Program-made: the position numbers and the translations under genes
NCBI RefSeq assembly: GCF_019879105.1
Contig: NZ_CP082247.1
Coordinates: 558,001 to 622,000, forward strand
Reading direction: 5' to 3'
Origin: Natrinema sp. SYSU A 869
Lineage (GTDB): Archaea; Halobacteriota; Halobacteria; Halobacteriales; Natrialbaceae
Length of the DNA stretch: 64,000 nucleotides
Shown here: positions 35,441 to 44,751 of the stretch, in pieces
How positions within the stretch are numbered: the stretch's first letter is position 1
Layout: each line of letters begins with the position of its first letter
The notes under the pieces: model-generated
Told to the model about the DNA's origin: nothing
What the model saw: only the letters and a program-made list of their open reading frames with translations
Databases searched by the model: none

Positions 35441-35590
35441 GGTTCTTACTACCATGATGTTTGGTGGCACGGGTAGTAACTCTATCCCGCACACGACGCG
35501 GAATTCCTCTCACGTCCTGAAACGGCGTTCACACCGTCGAACGTCGTTTCCGTGAATGAGGCCAATAGGTCTGCCGCCCACACTCTAGGC

Positions 35591-36673
35591 ATGGCACCAC
35601 CGACTACCGCGGACGAACCGATCGACGAAGAACAATTAGACGAACTTGCCGGAATGGCCGTCAACGAACTCGGAGCGGCCTATTACGCGCCACTGATCGT
35701 CATCGGCGACAGGCTTGGCCTTTACGAGGCATTGGCCGACGGCGGACCACTCCTGCCCGCCGAGTTGGCCGAGCGAACCGATACTGTGGAACCGTACGTC
35801 GCCGAGTGGCTCGCCGCAGGAGCGGCTGGCGGATACGTCACTTACGATCCCGAGACGGGGCGCTACAGCCTCACACCCGAACAAGCGGCGCTGCTGGCCG
35901 ACGAAGACAGCCCCGCCTTCCTCGCTGGCGGGTTCCAGGGACTGATGGGCTATCAGAAGAGCCTCTCTGAGATCGAAGCCGATTTCCGAACCGGTGAGGG
36001 CCTGGGCTGGCACGAGCATGACGAGGACGTGTGTCACGGGACTGAGCGCTTCTACCGGTCCGGCTATGCAACGAATCTCGTTGCCGAGTGGATTCCCGCG
36101 CTCGATGGAATGGACGCGAGACTCAGGGAGGGTGCGCGCGTGGCCGATGTGGGCTGTGGGCACGGTGTCTCGACGATCATCATGGCCGAGGCCTACCCCG
36201 AGTCGGAGTTCGTTGCCATCGATTACCATGATCACTCGATCGAGGTAGCCCGTGAGCGAGCCGAAGAAGCCGGTGTCGCAGACTGTATTAGATTCGAGGT
36301 GGCGACCGCAAAGGAGTACAACGGGGACGATTACGACCTTGTGATGATGTTCGACGCGTATCACGACATGGGTGATACGGTCGGCGTGGCGGCACACGTC
36401 CAGGAGACGCTCGCAGACGACGGGACGTGGATGTTGGTCGAGCCGTTCGCCAGCGATCAGGTCGAGGACAACCTGAACCCGGTGGGTAGGGCGTTCTACT
36501 GCGCCTCGACGTTGGCCTGTGTCCCGAACGCGCTTGCCCAGGGTGGTGATCCCGTCTTGGGCGCACAAGCTGGCGAAGCGCGTCTCCGTGGGGTGATCAC
36601 CGAGGGAGGGTTCACGCGGGTCCGTCGAGCGACCGAGACGCCGTTCAACCTCGTCCTCGAAGCCAAACCGTGA
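35591..36673 (+). CDS. SAM-dependent methyltransferase with winged-helix N-domain
   Basis: The 360-residue protein has an N-terminal dimerisation/winged-helix domain (LYEALADGGPLLPAELAERT, then VAEWLAAGAAGGYVTYDPET) and a class I methyltransferase fold with motif I VADVGCGHGVSTIIMAEAYP and the acidic residue in FVAIDYHD. The layout is that of Rv2258c-like and small-molecule O/N-methyltransferases. ATG 35591 is used. With the flavin enzyme and MFS exporter downstream it may tailor or detoxify a small molecule (inference). Confidence 0.85.
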   Translation: MAPPTTADEPIDEEQLDELAGMAVNELGAAYYAPLIVIGDRLGLYEALADGGPLLPAELAERTDTVEPYVAEWLAAGAAGGYVTYDPETGRYSLTPEQAALLADEDSPAFLAGGFQGLMGYQKSLSEIEADFRTGEGLGWHEHDEDVCHGTERFYRSGYATNLVAEWIPALDGMDARLREGARVADVGCGHGVSTIIMAEAYPESEFVAIDYHDHSIEVARERAEEAGVADCIRFEVATAKEYNGDDYDLVMMFDAYHDMGDTVGVAAHVQETLADDGTWMLVEPFASDQVEDNLNPVGRAFYCASTLACVPNALAQGGDPVLGAQAGEARLRGVITEGGFTRVRRATETPFNLVLEAKP

Positions 36674-36950
36674 CGACAACCCAGCCCCAATTGTTGGCGG
36701 TGCAGCGTGTCTGAGCATGATTATGCTATTGGGTGTTCTGCTGGTCTCCTCGACACGCGGTGGATTCGGCTTGGCAGTAGCACCGCTGCTGTTCGTCGAA
36801 GACGGGGCGCTGACTTAGAATGCCAGCTCGGCCGCTTATACAATCCGAGAGCACGGTTCATCACTGGCACTTTGCTATACTTGGGACGAACATGAATCCA
36901 GATAATGCTATATACTCACATGCCAATAGAGGAAGGGAGGAAGCCACCCG

Positions 36951-38300
36951 ATGACCTTAGCGACCGTTCCTCCGTATGATCCGGATCAGATCACTGAGAA
37001 GAGGGGCCACGCAGTGGTCGTCGGAGCAAGTATGGCGGGACTTTTGGCAACTCGGGTCTTAATCGACCGATTCGAGACCGTCACGCTCATCGAGAAAGAT
37101 TCACTCCCCGACGAGGCAGTCCTTCGCCCAGGCATCCCACAGGCACGTCATATCCACGTGATGCAGAAAGCTGGCCAAGTGACCTTGGAGACTCTCTTTC
37201 CGGGCTACAGTGACGAAGTGACCGAGGCAGGTGGACTGGTGCTCGATCTTGCGAGCGACGTGAAGCTCTACCAAGTGGGGGACTTCCTTGCAAACGGACC
37301 CACTCGCATCCCTCAATACACTGCGAGTCGGCCAGTGTTCGAGCAGGTTACCCAGCGACGAGTTGCGGAGCTTGATGGGGTAACCATCCAGGATGAATGC
37401 CACTTCAGAGACTACCTCGTTGACGACCAGGGTTCGACCGTCGAGGGCGTAACCGTGCAAACTGCCGATGGTGAACGGGAGATCAACGCGGAGTTAGTGG
37501 TTGATGCCACCGGACGAACATCTCGAACGCCAGCCTGGCTGGAAAACAATGGGTGCCCGGCCCCACCACACGATGAGGTGTCGATCGATCTTGCGTACAG
37601 CACAGTCCTCCTCGAACGACCTGCCAACGATCGCCGGGCGTTTCTCGTACTGCCCCACGCTCCTCGTACGCGCGGCGCGGCTGTGTTTCCAATCGAAAAC
37701 AGGCGCTGGTTGCTAACGCTCGGCGGCATGCATGGGGATCACCCTCCGACCGATCCAGAGGGCTTTCTGGAATACGCCGCTAGTCTCCCGGTCGCTGATA
37801 TCAGCCGTCTCCTCGATGAGCATGCGGTAGTTTCCGAGGACATCTCTTACTATCCGATCCCATCTTCTGTCAGACACCGCTATGAAGACCTCGACCAGTT
37901 CCCTGAGGGGCTGGTCGTCATTGGTGATGCAATCGCCAGCTTCAATCCGATTTATGGACAGGGGATGTCAGTGGCTGCACTGGAGGCCGTGCAGTTACAT
38001 CATACCCTGACGATGGACGACCATGGCGACCTCGCACCCCGGTTTTTCGAGCGAGCCGCACGAGTTGTCGATGACGCGTGGAGTGTGGCGGTCGGTTCCG
38101 ATTTTCAGTTTTCCCAGACGGCGGGGCCGAAACCGTTCGGAACGAACCTCGTGAACAGATACGTCGCCAGGTTGCACCGGAAGGCACACACCGATGGCAG
38201 CTTAGCCGATGCCTTCAACCGTGTCATTATACTGGAAACCCGGCCGACCTCACTGTTTCGACCGAGCGTCATGTGGCGAGTCCTCAAACCGGGTCAGTAA
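36951..38300 (+). CDS. FAD-dependent oxidoreductase (monooxygenase/halogenase-like)
   Basis: The 449-residue flavoprotein has AVVVGASMAGLLATRVLIDR (FAD-binding), DATGRTSRTPAWLE and GLVVIGDAIASFNPIYGQGM (second FAD motif), and it ends with RPSVMWRVLKPGQ. It resembles aromatic hydroxylase and halogenase-type proteins of bacteria and archaea; the substrate is unknown. A TATA-like GCTATATACT lies about 40 bases before the ATG. Same direction as the methyltransferase. The region 36674-36950 shows no gene. Confidence 0.85.
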   Translation: MTLATVPPYDPDQITEKRGHAVVVGASMAGLLATRVLIDRFETVTLIEKDSLPDEAVLRPGIPQARHIHVMQKAGQVTLETLFPGYSDEVTEAGGLVLDLASDVKLYQVGDFLANGPTRIPQYTASRPVFEQVTQRRVAELDGVTIQDECHFRDYLVDDQGSTVEGVTVQTADGEREINAELVVDATGRTSRTPAWLENNGCPAPPHDEVSIDLAYSTVLLERPANDRRAFLVLPHAPRTRGAAVFPIENRRWLLTLGGMHGDHPPTDPEGFLEYAASLPVADISRLLDEHAVVSEDISYYPIPSSVRHRYEDLDQFPEGLVVIGDAIASFNPIYGQGMSVAALEAVQLHHTLTMDDHGDLAPRFFERAARVVDDAWSVAVGSDFQFSQTAGPKPFGTNLVNRYVARLHRKAHTDGSLADAFNRVIILETRPTSLFRPSVMWRVLKPGQ

Positions 38301-38793
38301 GGTCCATCAATCGTGATGGGTTTCTTCCAGTCGATTCAGCGGTTCCAGGGGTTCCGAGATGACTGAAACGTTCCTCTTCTGGTGAATACGTCCTTTGGGC
38401 CTTTTAGACGCTAGCGAAAGGTATTCTATGGCTAGATTGTGACTGCTGAACGTGAGAAGTGGTTGAGAGGTTCTAAATGGACACTCGGTGTCGATTCTAC
38501 ACTCTCGGAAGAACGGCTGAGACGTCGACGTTTTTGAGAAGTGTTCTTGGACATCAACGACTTCAGTCTATATTGAGACGAATAGGTTGGCAAGTGCGTA
38601 TGCCTACTGAACGGTCGTTCCCCAAGAGAGTCACCTGAAAATACCGTGCTACTGTCACAATAGCCATGGATTGGGGGATCGATCTCCGCATCTGTTGACC
38701 AGCAGGATGTGAGAACCTATTCCCGTGGTATGCTAAACACATACTTATAATATTTCCGATAGGTTCTTACGTGCGAGAGAGTGCCTACACTGC
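38301..38793. other. Intergenic stretch, nothing recognised
   Basis: No protein-like frame. A TATA-like CTTATAAT at about 38743-38750 could serve the MFS gene. Confidence 0.4.
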
Positions 38794-39963
38794 ATGGGTC
38801 TTCGAGATTTCCACCCAGCCGTCCTCGCGACGGCACTGGCAACGTTCGTATCCTTCCTCGGAATCGGGGTCGTCGATCCGATTCTGCCCAGTATCGCGCG
38901 TGAGATGGGAGCGTCCCACTTCATGGTAATGTTCCTGTTCACGAGCTACCTCCTAGTGATGGGTCTCTCCAATCTGTTCGCGGGCGCGCTCGCCACGCGA
39001 ATCGGGAGCAAAAACACGATGCTCCTCGGGATTGCAATCGTCGCCGTTTTCGCAGGGGCTTGTTCACTTGTGTCGACAATCGAATCCCTCGCGGTTCTTC
39101 GCGGCTTCTGGGGGTTGGGGAACGCGCTGTTCACCACGACGGCACTCGCCATCATCGTCGGTGTGGCCGCCGGGAACAGTGAGACAGCGATTACGCTCTA
39201 CGAGGCATCCCTCGGCTTCGGCATCGCCTGTGGGCCGCTCCTCGGTGGCCTGCTCGGCGCGCAGTCGTGGCGACTGCCGTTCGCAGGGACCAGCATCCTG
39301 ATGATTATCGCATTCGGTTTCGTCGTCGCCACGGTCACCGAACCGGACGCCGAACGCCAGCAAGGTGTTCGCGATATCGTCGGTACGTTCCGCCACACGG
39401 GCGTTCTCACGAACGCAGTAATCGGCTTACTCTACACGTTCGGTTTCTTCACGTTACTCGCCTACACTCCGCTTATCCTCGGCCTCGGCACGCTCCAGAT
39501 CGGCCTCGTGTTCTTCGCCTGGGGGCTGTTTGTGATCGTCGGCTCGGCCGTCCTCTCGCCCCGCCTGAACCGGCGGTTCGGAACACCCGAGGTCACCGGT
39601 GGCGCGCTCGCCGCCTTCGCGGGGATATTGTGTTTGATGTGGCTTTCGAGCGGAAACAGCGGGGCGCTCTCCGGACTCGTCATCGTCGGCGGGCTCTTCT
39701 GCGGAATCTTAAACGCGAACTTATCGACGCTTGCGATGAGTATTTCGTCCCACAGCCGGTCGGCGGCCTCGGGGGCGTTCAACAGTCTCCGGTTCACCGG
39801 CGGTGCGTTCGCGCCGATTACGGCGGGATATCTCAGCCAGCACTACGCCGCGACGGTTCCGTTCTTGCTCGGCGCACTCGCCGTCGTCGTCGGACTCGTC
39901 GTACTGCTGGGTCGGTTCAGTGACTTTCGGTTCTCCGAACCGGAACCGGCCACCGGCCACTGA
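38794..39963 (+). CDS. MFS transporter (drug efflux type)
   Basis: The 389-residue protein has about 12 transmembrane segments, with the loop 2-3 signature LFAGALATRIGSKNTMLLG (MFS motif A) and a Gly-rich segment LGFGIACGPLLGGLLGAQSW (antiporter-like motif C). It probably exports a small molecule by proton antiport. Its position after the methyltransferase and flavin oxidoreductase suggests it exports their product or substrate. Confidence 0.85.
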   Translation: MGLRDFHPAVLATALATFVSFLGIGVVDPILPSIAREMGASHFMVMFLFTSYLLVMGLSNLFAGALATRIGSKNTMLLGIAIVAVFAGACSLVSTIESLAVLRGFWGLGNALFTTTALAIIVGVAAGNSETAITLYEASLGFGIACGPLLGGLLGAQSWRLPFAGTSILMIIAFGFVVATVTEPDAERQQGVRDIVGTFRHTGVLTNAVIGLLYTFGFFTLLAYTPLILGLGTLQIGLVFFAWGLFVIVGSAVLSPRLNRRFGTPEVTGGALAAFAGILCLMWLSSGNSGALSGLVIVGGLFCGILNANLSTLAMSISSHSRSAASGAFNSLRFTGGAFAPITAGYLSQHYAATVPFLLGALAVVVGLVVLLGRFSDFRFSEPEPATGH

Positions 39964-40144
39964 TAGCGTCCCGGGCGCAGTCTATCCGACGGTAACTGAG
40001 CTCGAGAGGCAACTCGGACGGAAGAAACATGCAGTGAAGCACAGATCGATCAGTGCATCACCTGTACTGAACGGTAGCTCTCATCAGAATAGCGTTCAGA
40101 GGACTATTGTTTGATGATGTATATTTGATTCTCTGATCAGCCAA

Positions 40145-40336
40145 CTATTCTCTTGATGTTCCAATCTCGAGTTCTTCGATAGCACTAGCGGGCCGACTAT
40201 CGTGATCGACGAGACGGGTAGCAGCCAGTTGCCACGCATGTTCAGCAAGTTCGGGATCAGCCTGCTCGTACTGAACGGTGAATTCAGTCAGTGCGACAGC
40301 GATGAGAAGATCATCTCTATATCTAGATTCAGGCAT
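40145..40336 (-). CDS. Small conserved protein, paralogue of 29471-29653
   Basis: The 63-residue protein (MPESRYRDDLLIAVALTEFT onward) aligns with the protein at 29471-29653 end to end. ATG 40336 aligns with the other start; an upstream in-frame ATG at 40354 would add six residues. No known domain. The conserved core is LLxAVALTEFxxxYEQADPE. Confidence 0.65.
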   Translation of the reverse strand: MPESRYRDDLLIAVALTEFTVQYEQADPELAEHAWQLAATRLVDHDSRPASAIEELEIGTSRE

Positions 40337-40453
40337 CGCCCCCATTGGCTGCATGATCGGATATAAATCAGAGCATGAGGGTCAGAATACCGGTGAGGAA
40401 TCACCAAGCAAGATTGGTGCCGACCTGTTTCTCTCGAGAGATAATCCCAATGC

Positions 40454-40580
40454 TATAAGTAACTAGGTATCATTAATCAAAATGGAAGCCGCGCTCCACC
40501 TCGTCGCGGGGGCATGCGTTGAAATGTCCCGGGTGCTAGGACACCCGAGACGTGGCTTCCAACCCGCAAGGGTTTGCAAG
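40454..40580 (+). ncRNA. Candidate structured RNA (or 39-residue leaderless ORF)
   Basis: A TATA-like TATAAGT (40454-40460) lies about 25 bases before a GC-rich block. There GGAAGCCGCG (40484-40493) pairs with CGTGGCTTCC (40551-40560, one G-U pair), enclosing a CGGGTG/CACCCG hairpin. A GNRA hairpin follows, AACCC-GCAA-GGGTT (40561-40574). The same bases also contain a 39-codon ORF starting at ATG 40482. Either an RNA or a leaderless micro-ORF is possible. Confidence 0.4.
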
Positions 40581-40680
40581 CCATGTTTCGCTTACTTCTA
40601 ACGGGATATAAACGTCCCGCACGAGAGTCGTATCGCACTCAAGTAGCCGTCGATCCAGACAGTCGCCGCTCGAGGTGGCT

Positions 40681-40833
40681 ATGAGCGAGAAGACACAATC
40701 AGGAGAGGAGGAAGACTGGTCGCTGCCGTCGTGTCCGCATTGTGGGAAAGCAGTGATTCTGGTACACACACGCGGTCCGATGGAGCATGTCGCGGCGCCG
40801 TGTGGCTGTCGAGTCGCGTCACCTGACCTCTGA
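40681..40833 (+). CDS. Small zinc protein (CPHCG)
   Basis: The 50-residue protein MSEKTQSGEEEDWSLPSCPH and following has CPHCGKAV and PCGC, a one-zinc CPxCG-type microprotein as is common in haloarchaea. A TATA-like GATATAAA lies at about 40614. These proteins often influence motility or biofilms in other haloarchaea, but no specific role can be read here. Confidence 0.65.
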   Translation: MSEKTQSGEEEDWSLPSCPHCGKAVILVHTRGPMEHVAAPCGCRVASPDL

Positions 40834-41053
40834 GGAATACTCGGCCATCGACGCCGATTGAGACCACCGCTGCCGCATATTTTGGATTGTCGTAGAGGGT
40901 GCCATAGAACTATTCTCAAGGACTGATTTCAGTTATCTTCTGGTGAACCAGCCGGCACGTACGTGTGCGAACCTAACGCTGTTACCCCTGTCAATTATTG
41001 GTGATGTTGGTAGAGTGTGCTGAATACGGAGCGCGAATCAACAATATGCAGTC

Positions 41054-41596
41054 CTAGTTGGCTACCTCATAGTGGTGTTCTACGATTCCGCTGTTGTGTG
41101 TAGTCGTATCGACCAGACGCAGTCTCTGTTCGTCATATTCACCCGAGAACAGCTGTATTCCCCCTCCCAAGAGAATCGGGATGAATGATAGTTGGATCAC
41201 GTCGATCTCGCACTCTTGGAAAAATGATTGTGCGAGATGTGCACCCCCGACTACCCATACGTGGTTGTATTGCTGTCTGAGTTCAGGTACAAGATCGGCT
41301 ATCTCTCCGTTAACGAACCGTACTGCCTCGGTTGCGGGTGAGAGGCTTCTGTGGGTAAACACGTACGTTGGCTTGTCGCCGTATGGCCACTCACCGAAGC
41401 CGAGAACTTGTTCATAGGTCGTTGCTCCCATTACGAGACAGTCCACTGTCTCGAAGAACTCGGAAAACCCCTCGACATCCTCGTCGCCATCTGACTCTGC
41501 TTGAAACTCTTCTAGCCAGTCAACGCTACCCTCCGCGTCGGCAACATAGCCGTCCACGCTCGTTGCGATGTAAAGTGTGATTCCACTTGCACTCAT
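41054..41596 (-). CDS. RibD C-terminal/dihydrofolate reductase-like protein
   Basis: The 180-residue protein has the family elements LYIATSVDGYVADAEGSVDW, VMGATTYEQVLGFGEWPYGD and WVVGGAHLAQSFFQECEIDV. Such proteins bind NADPH and reduce pteridine- or pyrimidine-like substrates, and some give resistance to antifolates. It is transcribed alone. An inverted repeat lies upstream (41648-41674). Confidence 0.9.
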   Translation of the reverse strand: MSASGITLYIATSVDGYVADAEGSVDWLEEFQAESDGDEDVEGFSEFFETVDCLVMGATTYEQVLGFGEWPYGDKPTYVFTHRSLSPATEAVRFVNGEIADLVPELRQQYNHVWVVGGAHLAQSFFQECEIDVIQLSFIPILLGGGIQLFSGEYDEQRLRLVDTTTHNSGIVEHHYEVAN

Positions 41597-41647
41597 GTGA
41601 CGTATTATAGACTCTGATCCTCATTAAGATTAGCAGCCAAATCTTAA

Positions 41648-41674
41648 TGCTGGATACATCCTCTATATCCAGCA
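41648..41674. promoter_or_regulatory. Inverted repeat upstream of the RibD/DHFR-like gene
   Basis: TGCTGGATA and TATCCAGCA form a perfect 9-bp inverted repeat with a 9-base spacer, about 50 bases before the ATG. It could be an operator. The stretch 41675-42262 shows no gene. Confidence 0.4.
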
Positions 41675-42262
41675 CGTTGTTCTTGATAGGTATTGGTGAG
41701 ATCGAACGCTGCTTCGGTAACCACGTGTGCGTACGTTTCCTCTCACTATTCAATCGTGATTCATTCCTATCGAAGGTAAAAAGATATTATGTTTGCTGAT
41801 TAGGGTTGAACGCGTAAAATAGGATAGCCATTGTGAAGGCCTTGAGGGTCACGTTTTCGCCAAATAATGCGCCAACAAGCAGGAAGACGAAGTGGATACG
41901 ACGCCGATGAAAGCAGCGTGTTGGATACGCGATAGATCCCGCGCCCACTCATCGAAATGGTGGTAGAGCTGTTTTGTGTTACTTATAATTCATATTTCAG
42001 TTGATGGCGCATCTGTCTTCTTCTGACCCACACGCACCCTCTACTGACCGGGAAGGGGTTTCGATAATTCCTTCGCCTATACTTATCATTCGTCGGGTGC
42101 CCGCACAGAGAGTATGAGAACTCTCTATAACTCCCTCTTGTCGTAATCAACGCGAAGGCGAGTAGTTTTCTACCGATCCAGCGGATATCGGTGAAGGAAC
42201 GATTACGGAAACCGAGATGCGATTACGTTCCAAATCCAGTATTGTGCTTCGAAGAGCGTGAG

Positions 42263-42526
42263 TTAGTCTTCCGGCGTCGTCACCCGAAGGTCGCCGTCGA
42301 CCTCATAAAAGTAGCCTCGCTCGATCAACCGGGAGAGTGCATGGGCCGCGTCCTCGGGTTTGAGGGCCAGTTCATCAGTACTGTGGAGAACTTCGATCGC
42401 TTGCTCTCGAGGGATCGACTGGACGTCTTCCTGCTCAGCCGAGTTGAGACTGTGAGTACAAAGGACATCGTACGCGTTCAAGATCCACTCTGGAAGCGGT
42501 GGCCGTGGATCAGAGAGATCATTCAT
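42263..42526 (-). CDS. Small winged-helix-like hypothetical protein
   Basis: The 87-residue protein (MNDLSDPRPPLPEWILNAYD, then ALSRLIERGYFYEVDGDLRV) has a C-terminal helix-wing pattern. ATG 42526 gives the typical N-terminus; 42544 would add six residues. It is acidic and halophile-like with no named family. Confidence 0.6.
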   Translation of the reverse strand: MNDLSDPRPPLPEWILNAYDVLCTHSLNSAEQEDVQSIPREQAIEVLHSTDELALKPEDAAHALSRLIERGYFYEVDGDLRVTTPED

Positions 42527-42756
42527 CGCGACTTCGTACTCCACTCTTTGCTATCGACTTGCTTAAGAATACCCCTCAACGGGTATAGGCCAGACTCTGG
42601 GAGGTACCAAACGGTCTTGGAGTGCTCCTTCGAACAAACTAGGACTGAGATCCTATTCAGAATTGTCTCCTCACAACCGATTCCCTGACCTAAAATCTGA
42701 GTTGCCTTTTCGCGCCTGACGGGTGAGGCGCGACGACGTGTGCCTCGAGAGTACCC

Positions 42757-43317
42757 ATGAGTATAGATCGACCAATCCATCACGAGCAGCAGGAGCACCA
42801 CCACGATCGCGGCGACACCACTGACCGAGAGCAGAGGTATTCCAGTGGCGTCGCTCGACTGAACGGGCGCGAACTCATCGCCATTGACAAGTGGTTACCA
42901 GGCAGGGAACCGACACCATACGATCTCGATCTCACCGATAGCTGCGAGTACTGCACACGCTACTGGCGCTGTCGGAACTGTGGCCAAGAACGTAATCGTC
43001 GCGACGAGTTCAGAGACCCGTGTGAAACACCAGTACCACCGACTCCACTCGAGGCAGGTGGCTACTCGATCGACGACCCACGAACACGTCGTGTGTTGAG
43101 CGAGGAGATAGACATCCGCTTCGCCACGGTGGGTTCGATCTACGAGGTCGAGAGTAAGAGCGGGAATACCTATGAGGTCGACATCGAGAGGGAGACCTGT
43201 AGCTGTCCAGATTTCGCACACCGCCAGCCAGACGACGGCTGTAAGCATCTTCGGCGTGCCGATCTCGAGATTCGTATAGGACTGGTTCCTTCTCCGGATG
43301 GGACACTCAGTCACTGA
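42757..43317 (+). CDS. SWIM zinc-finger protein
   Basis: The 186-residue protein has an extra Cys cluster (CEYCTRYWRCRNCGQERNRR) and a C-terminal SWIM domain, VDIERETCSCPDFAHRQPDD followed by GCKHLRR. SWIM proteins bind DNA or proteins and are widespread in haloarchaea. The start at ATG 42757 gives a His-rich N-terminus. A truncated relative lies at 28990. Confidence 0.8.
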   Translation: MSIDRPIHHEQQEHHHDRGDTTDREQRYSSGVARLNGRELIAIDKWLPGREPTPYDLDLTDSCEYCTRYWRCRNCGQERNRRDEFRDPCETPVPPTPLEAGGYSIDDPRTRRVLSEEIDIRFATVGSIYEVESKSGNTYEVDIERETCSCPDFAHRQPDDGCKHLRRADLEIRIGLVPSPDGTLSH

Positions 43318-43444
43318 CGATAGGTGACTGAGTCATCGTGCAGTGACTTTCAGTGGCTACTATCGAGCACACCGACTGAGCCCGATTGGTGACCGTCACG
43401 AACACGAAAACTATTCTTGTCGCTCGGGACGTCCCTAGAGAGGC

Positions 43445-44008
43445 ATGCAGGAACCTTTCGGCCAACGTGGACGTCTCGCCGCAGGCGTCGTCCTCCTCGC
43501 CATTCTGGCCGGACTCGTGTTGTGGGCGGGCGCAGTTCCCTCCGACCTGATGACGAGCGGTCATCCTGACGAAGTCGAGGTGACACCGAACCGTGAAGCC
43601 TACGTGGGCGAGCAGGTCGCCATTGGCGGTCGCGTCGTTGATACGGAACCCGTCGTCATCGCGACTCGAGCTAGCGGCTACGGCAGGTTTACCCTCGCAA
43701 ACGCGGACGAGGAGCTCCAGAACTCGGACATGGCCCTCGAGCGGGGTGATCGCGTGACCGCGTTCGGCACCCTCGAGGATGAGTCGACCCTCGTCGTCGA
43801 CCGCACGACGGTCGGCAACGCATCCGGGACGGCGTACATGCTCTTCGTCTCGTTCGTCGGCGGACTCTGGGTTGTCAGCCGGTTCGTCCGTGACTGGCGA
43901 TTCGATCGCGGCCAGCTTGCGTTCGTCCGGCGGGACGGTCCGCTTTCGCTCCGAGACGTGATCCCTGGGACTCGAGGGGACGCAAGCGGTGGTGATCGCG
44001 GTGCCTGA
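43445..44008 (+). CDS. Membrane-anchored OB-fold-like protein
   Basis: The 187-residue protein has an N-terminal helix (LAAGVVLLAILAGLVLWAG), a beta-rich extracytoplasmic part of about 90 residues with an OB-like pattern (EQVAIGGRVVDTEPVVI, RVTAFGTLEDESTLVVD), then a second helix (GTAYMLFVSFVGGLWVVSRF) and a basic cytoplasmic tail. It overlaps the next gene by eight bases. Confidence 0.75.
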   Translation: MQEPFGQRGRLAAGVVLLAILAGLVLWAGAVPSDLMTSGHPDEVEVTPNREAYVGEQVAIGGRVVDTEPVVIATRASGYGRFTLANADEELQNSDMALERGDRVTAFGTLEDESTLVVDRTTVGNASGTAYMLFVSFVGGLWVVSRFVRDWRFDRGQLAFVRRDGPLSLRDVIPGTRGDASGGDRGA

Positions 44009-44510
44009 TGTCCTCACGCACGTCATCGTCGGGTACGTCATCGGAACGCTCCTGTCGATTCGGTATGAGCGGATACGACGAGCGCACGTGACGCTCGTGA
44101 TGATCGGCGCGCTCTCGCCCGACTTCACGAAGATCGACCTCATGTTCCCGGACGGGTTCATCGGATACCTGCTCGGCATTCCCTTCTCATGGGCGCCGCT
44201 ACACGTTCTCGGCGGGACGATCGTCGTGGCCCTCTTTGGCTCGCTCCTATTCGCACCCGAGTACCGACGGGACGCAATCGTGCTCGTCGCGATCGGCGCA
44301 GCGTCACACCACGTCCTTGATCTGGGCCTCATGACGCCGACGGGGTACTCCTACGCCGCGTTCTGGCCGCTGACCGAGTTCCGGCCGCCGTCGGGCGGAC
44401 TCTATCTGAGTACTGACCGCTGGCCAGCACTCGTTTCCGGGCTGTGTGCGGTACTCGTCTGGGCAGCCAAGCGGCGGCTCAGTGAACGACGAGACGAGCG
44501 GTCAGCGTAG
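44001..44510 (+). CDS. Membrane-bound metal-dependent hydrolase-like protein (YdjM/DUF457)
   Basis: The 169-residue protein starts at GTG 44001 as MPDVLTHVIVGYVIG, with the His in the first helix and the later ASHHVLDLGLMTP typical of YdjM/DUF457 inner-membrane proteins. It has about four transmembrane segments. Coupled to the OB-fold-like gene. Minus-strand residues at 44510-44660 (DIPVLTKRYGDTDLDTGVPV) may be a scrap of another gene. Confidence 0.75.
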   Translation: MPDVLTHVIVGYVIGTLLSIRYERIRRAHVTLVMIGALSPDFTKIDLMFPDGFIGYLLGIPFSWAPLHVLGGTIVVALFGSLLFAPEYRRDAIVLVAIGAASHHVLDLGLMTPTGYSYAAFWPLTEFRPPSGGLYLSTDRWPALVSGLCAVLVWAAKRRLSERRDERSA

Positions 44511-44751
44511 GTCACCAGCTCGCCAACAGATCCGACACGGCACGTTGTCTCGTCAACCGTGACTGGGACTCCGGTGTCTAGATCAGTGTCGCCGTATCTT
44601 TTCGTGAGGACGGGTATATCACCCTTGGTGATGGCAACGATCGCTTCAGGAGTGACATCCCTGGTCGTGGTTGCGGCCGAAATATTGCGTGGATACACAC
44701 CAGTCCTCCCGAATTGATGCTCTTCAGTGCAAAGAAAAGGGATTTTGCGAC

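Noticed and set aside
35636-36718. Minus-strand open frame of 360 codons
   Set aside because: It is the exact antisense of the methyltransferase; GC-rich haloarchaeal genes often leave long open frames on the other strand.
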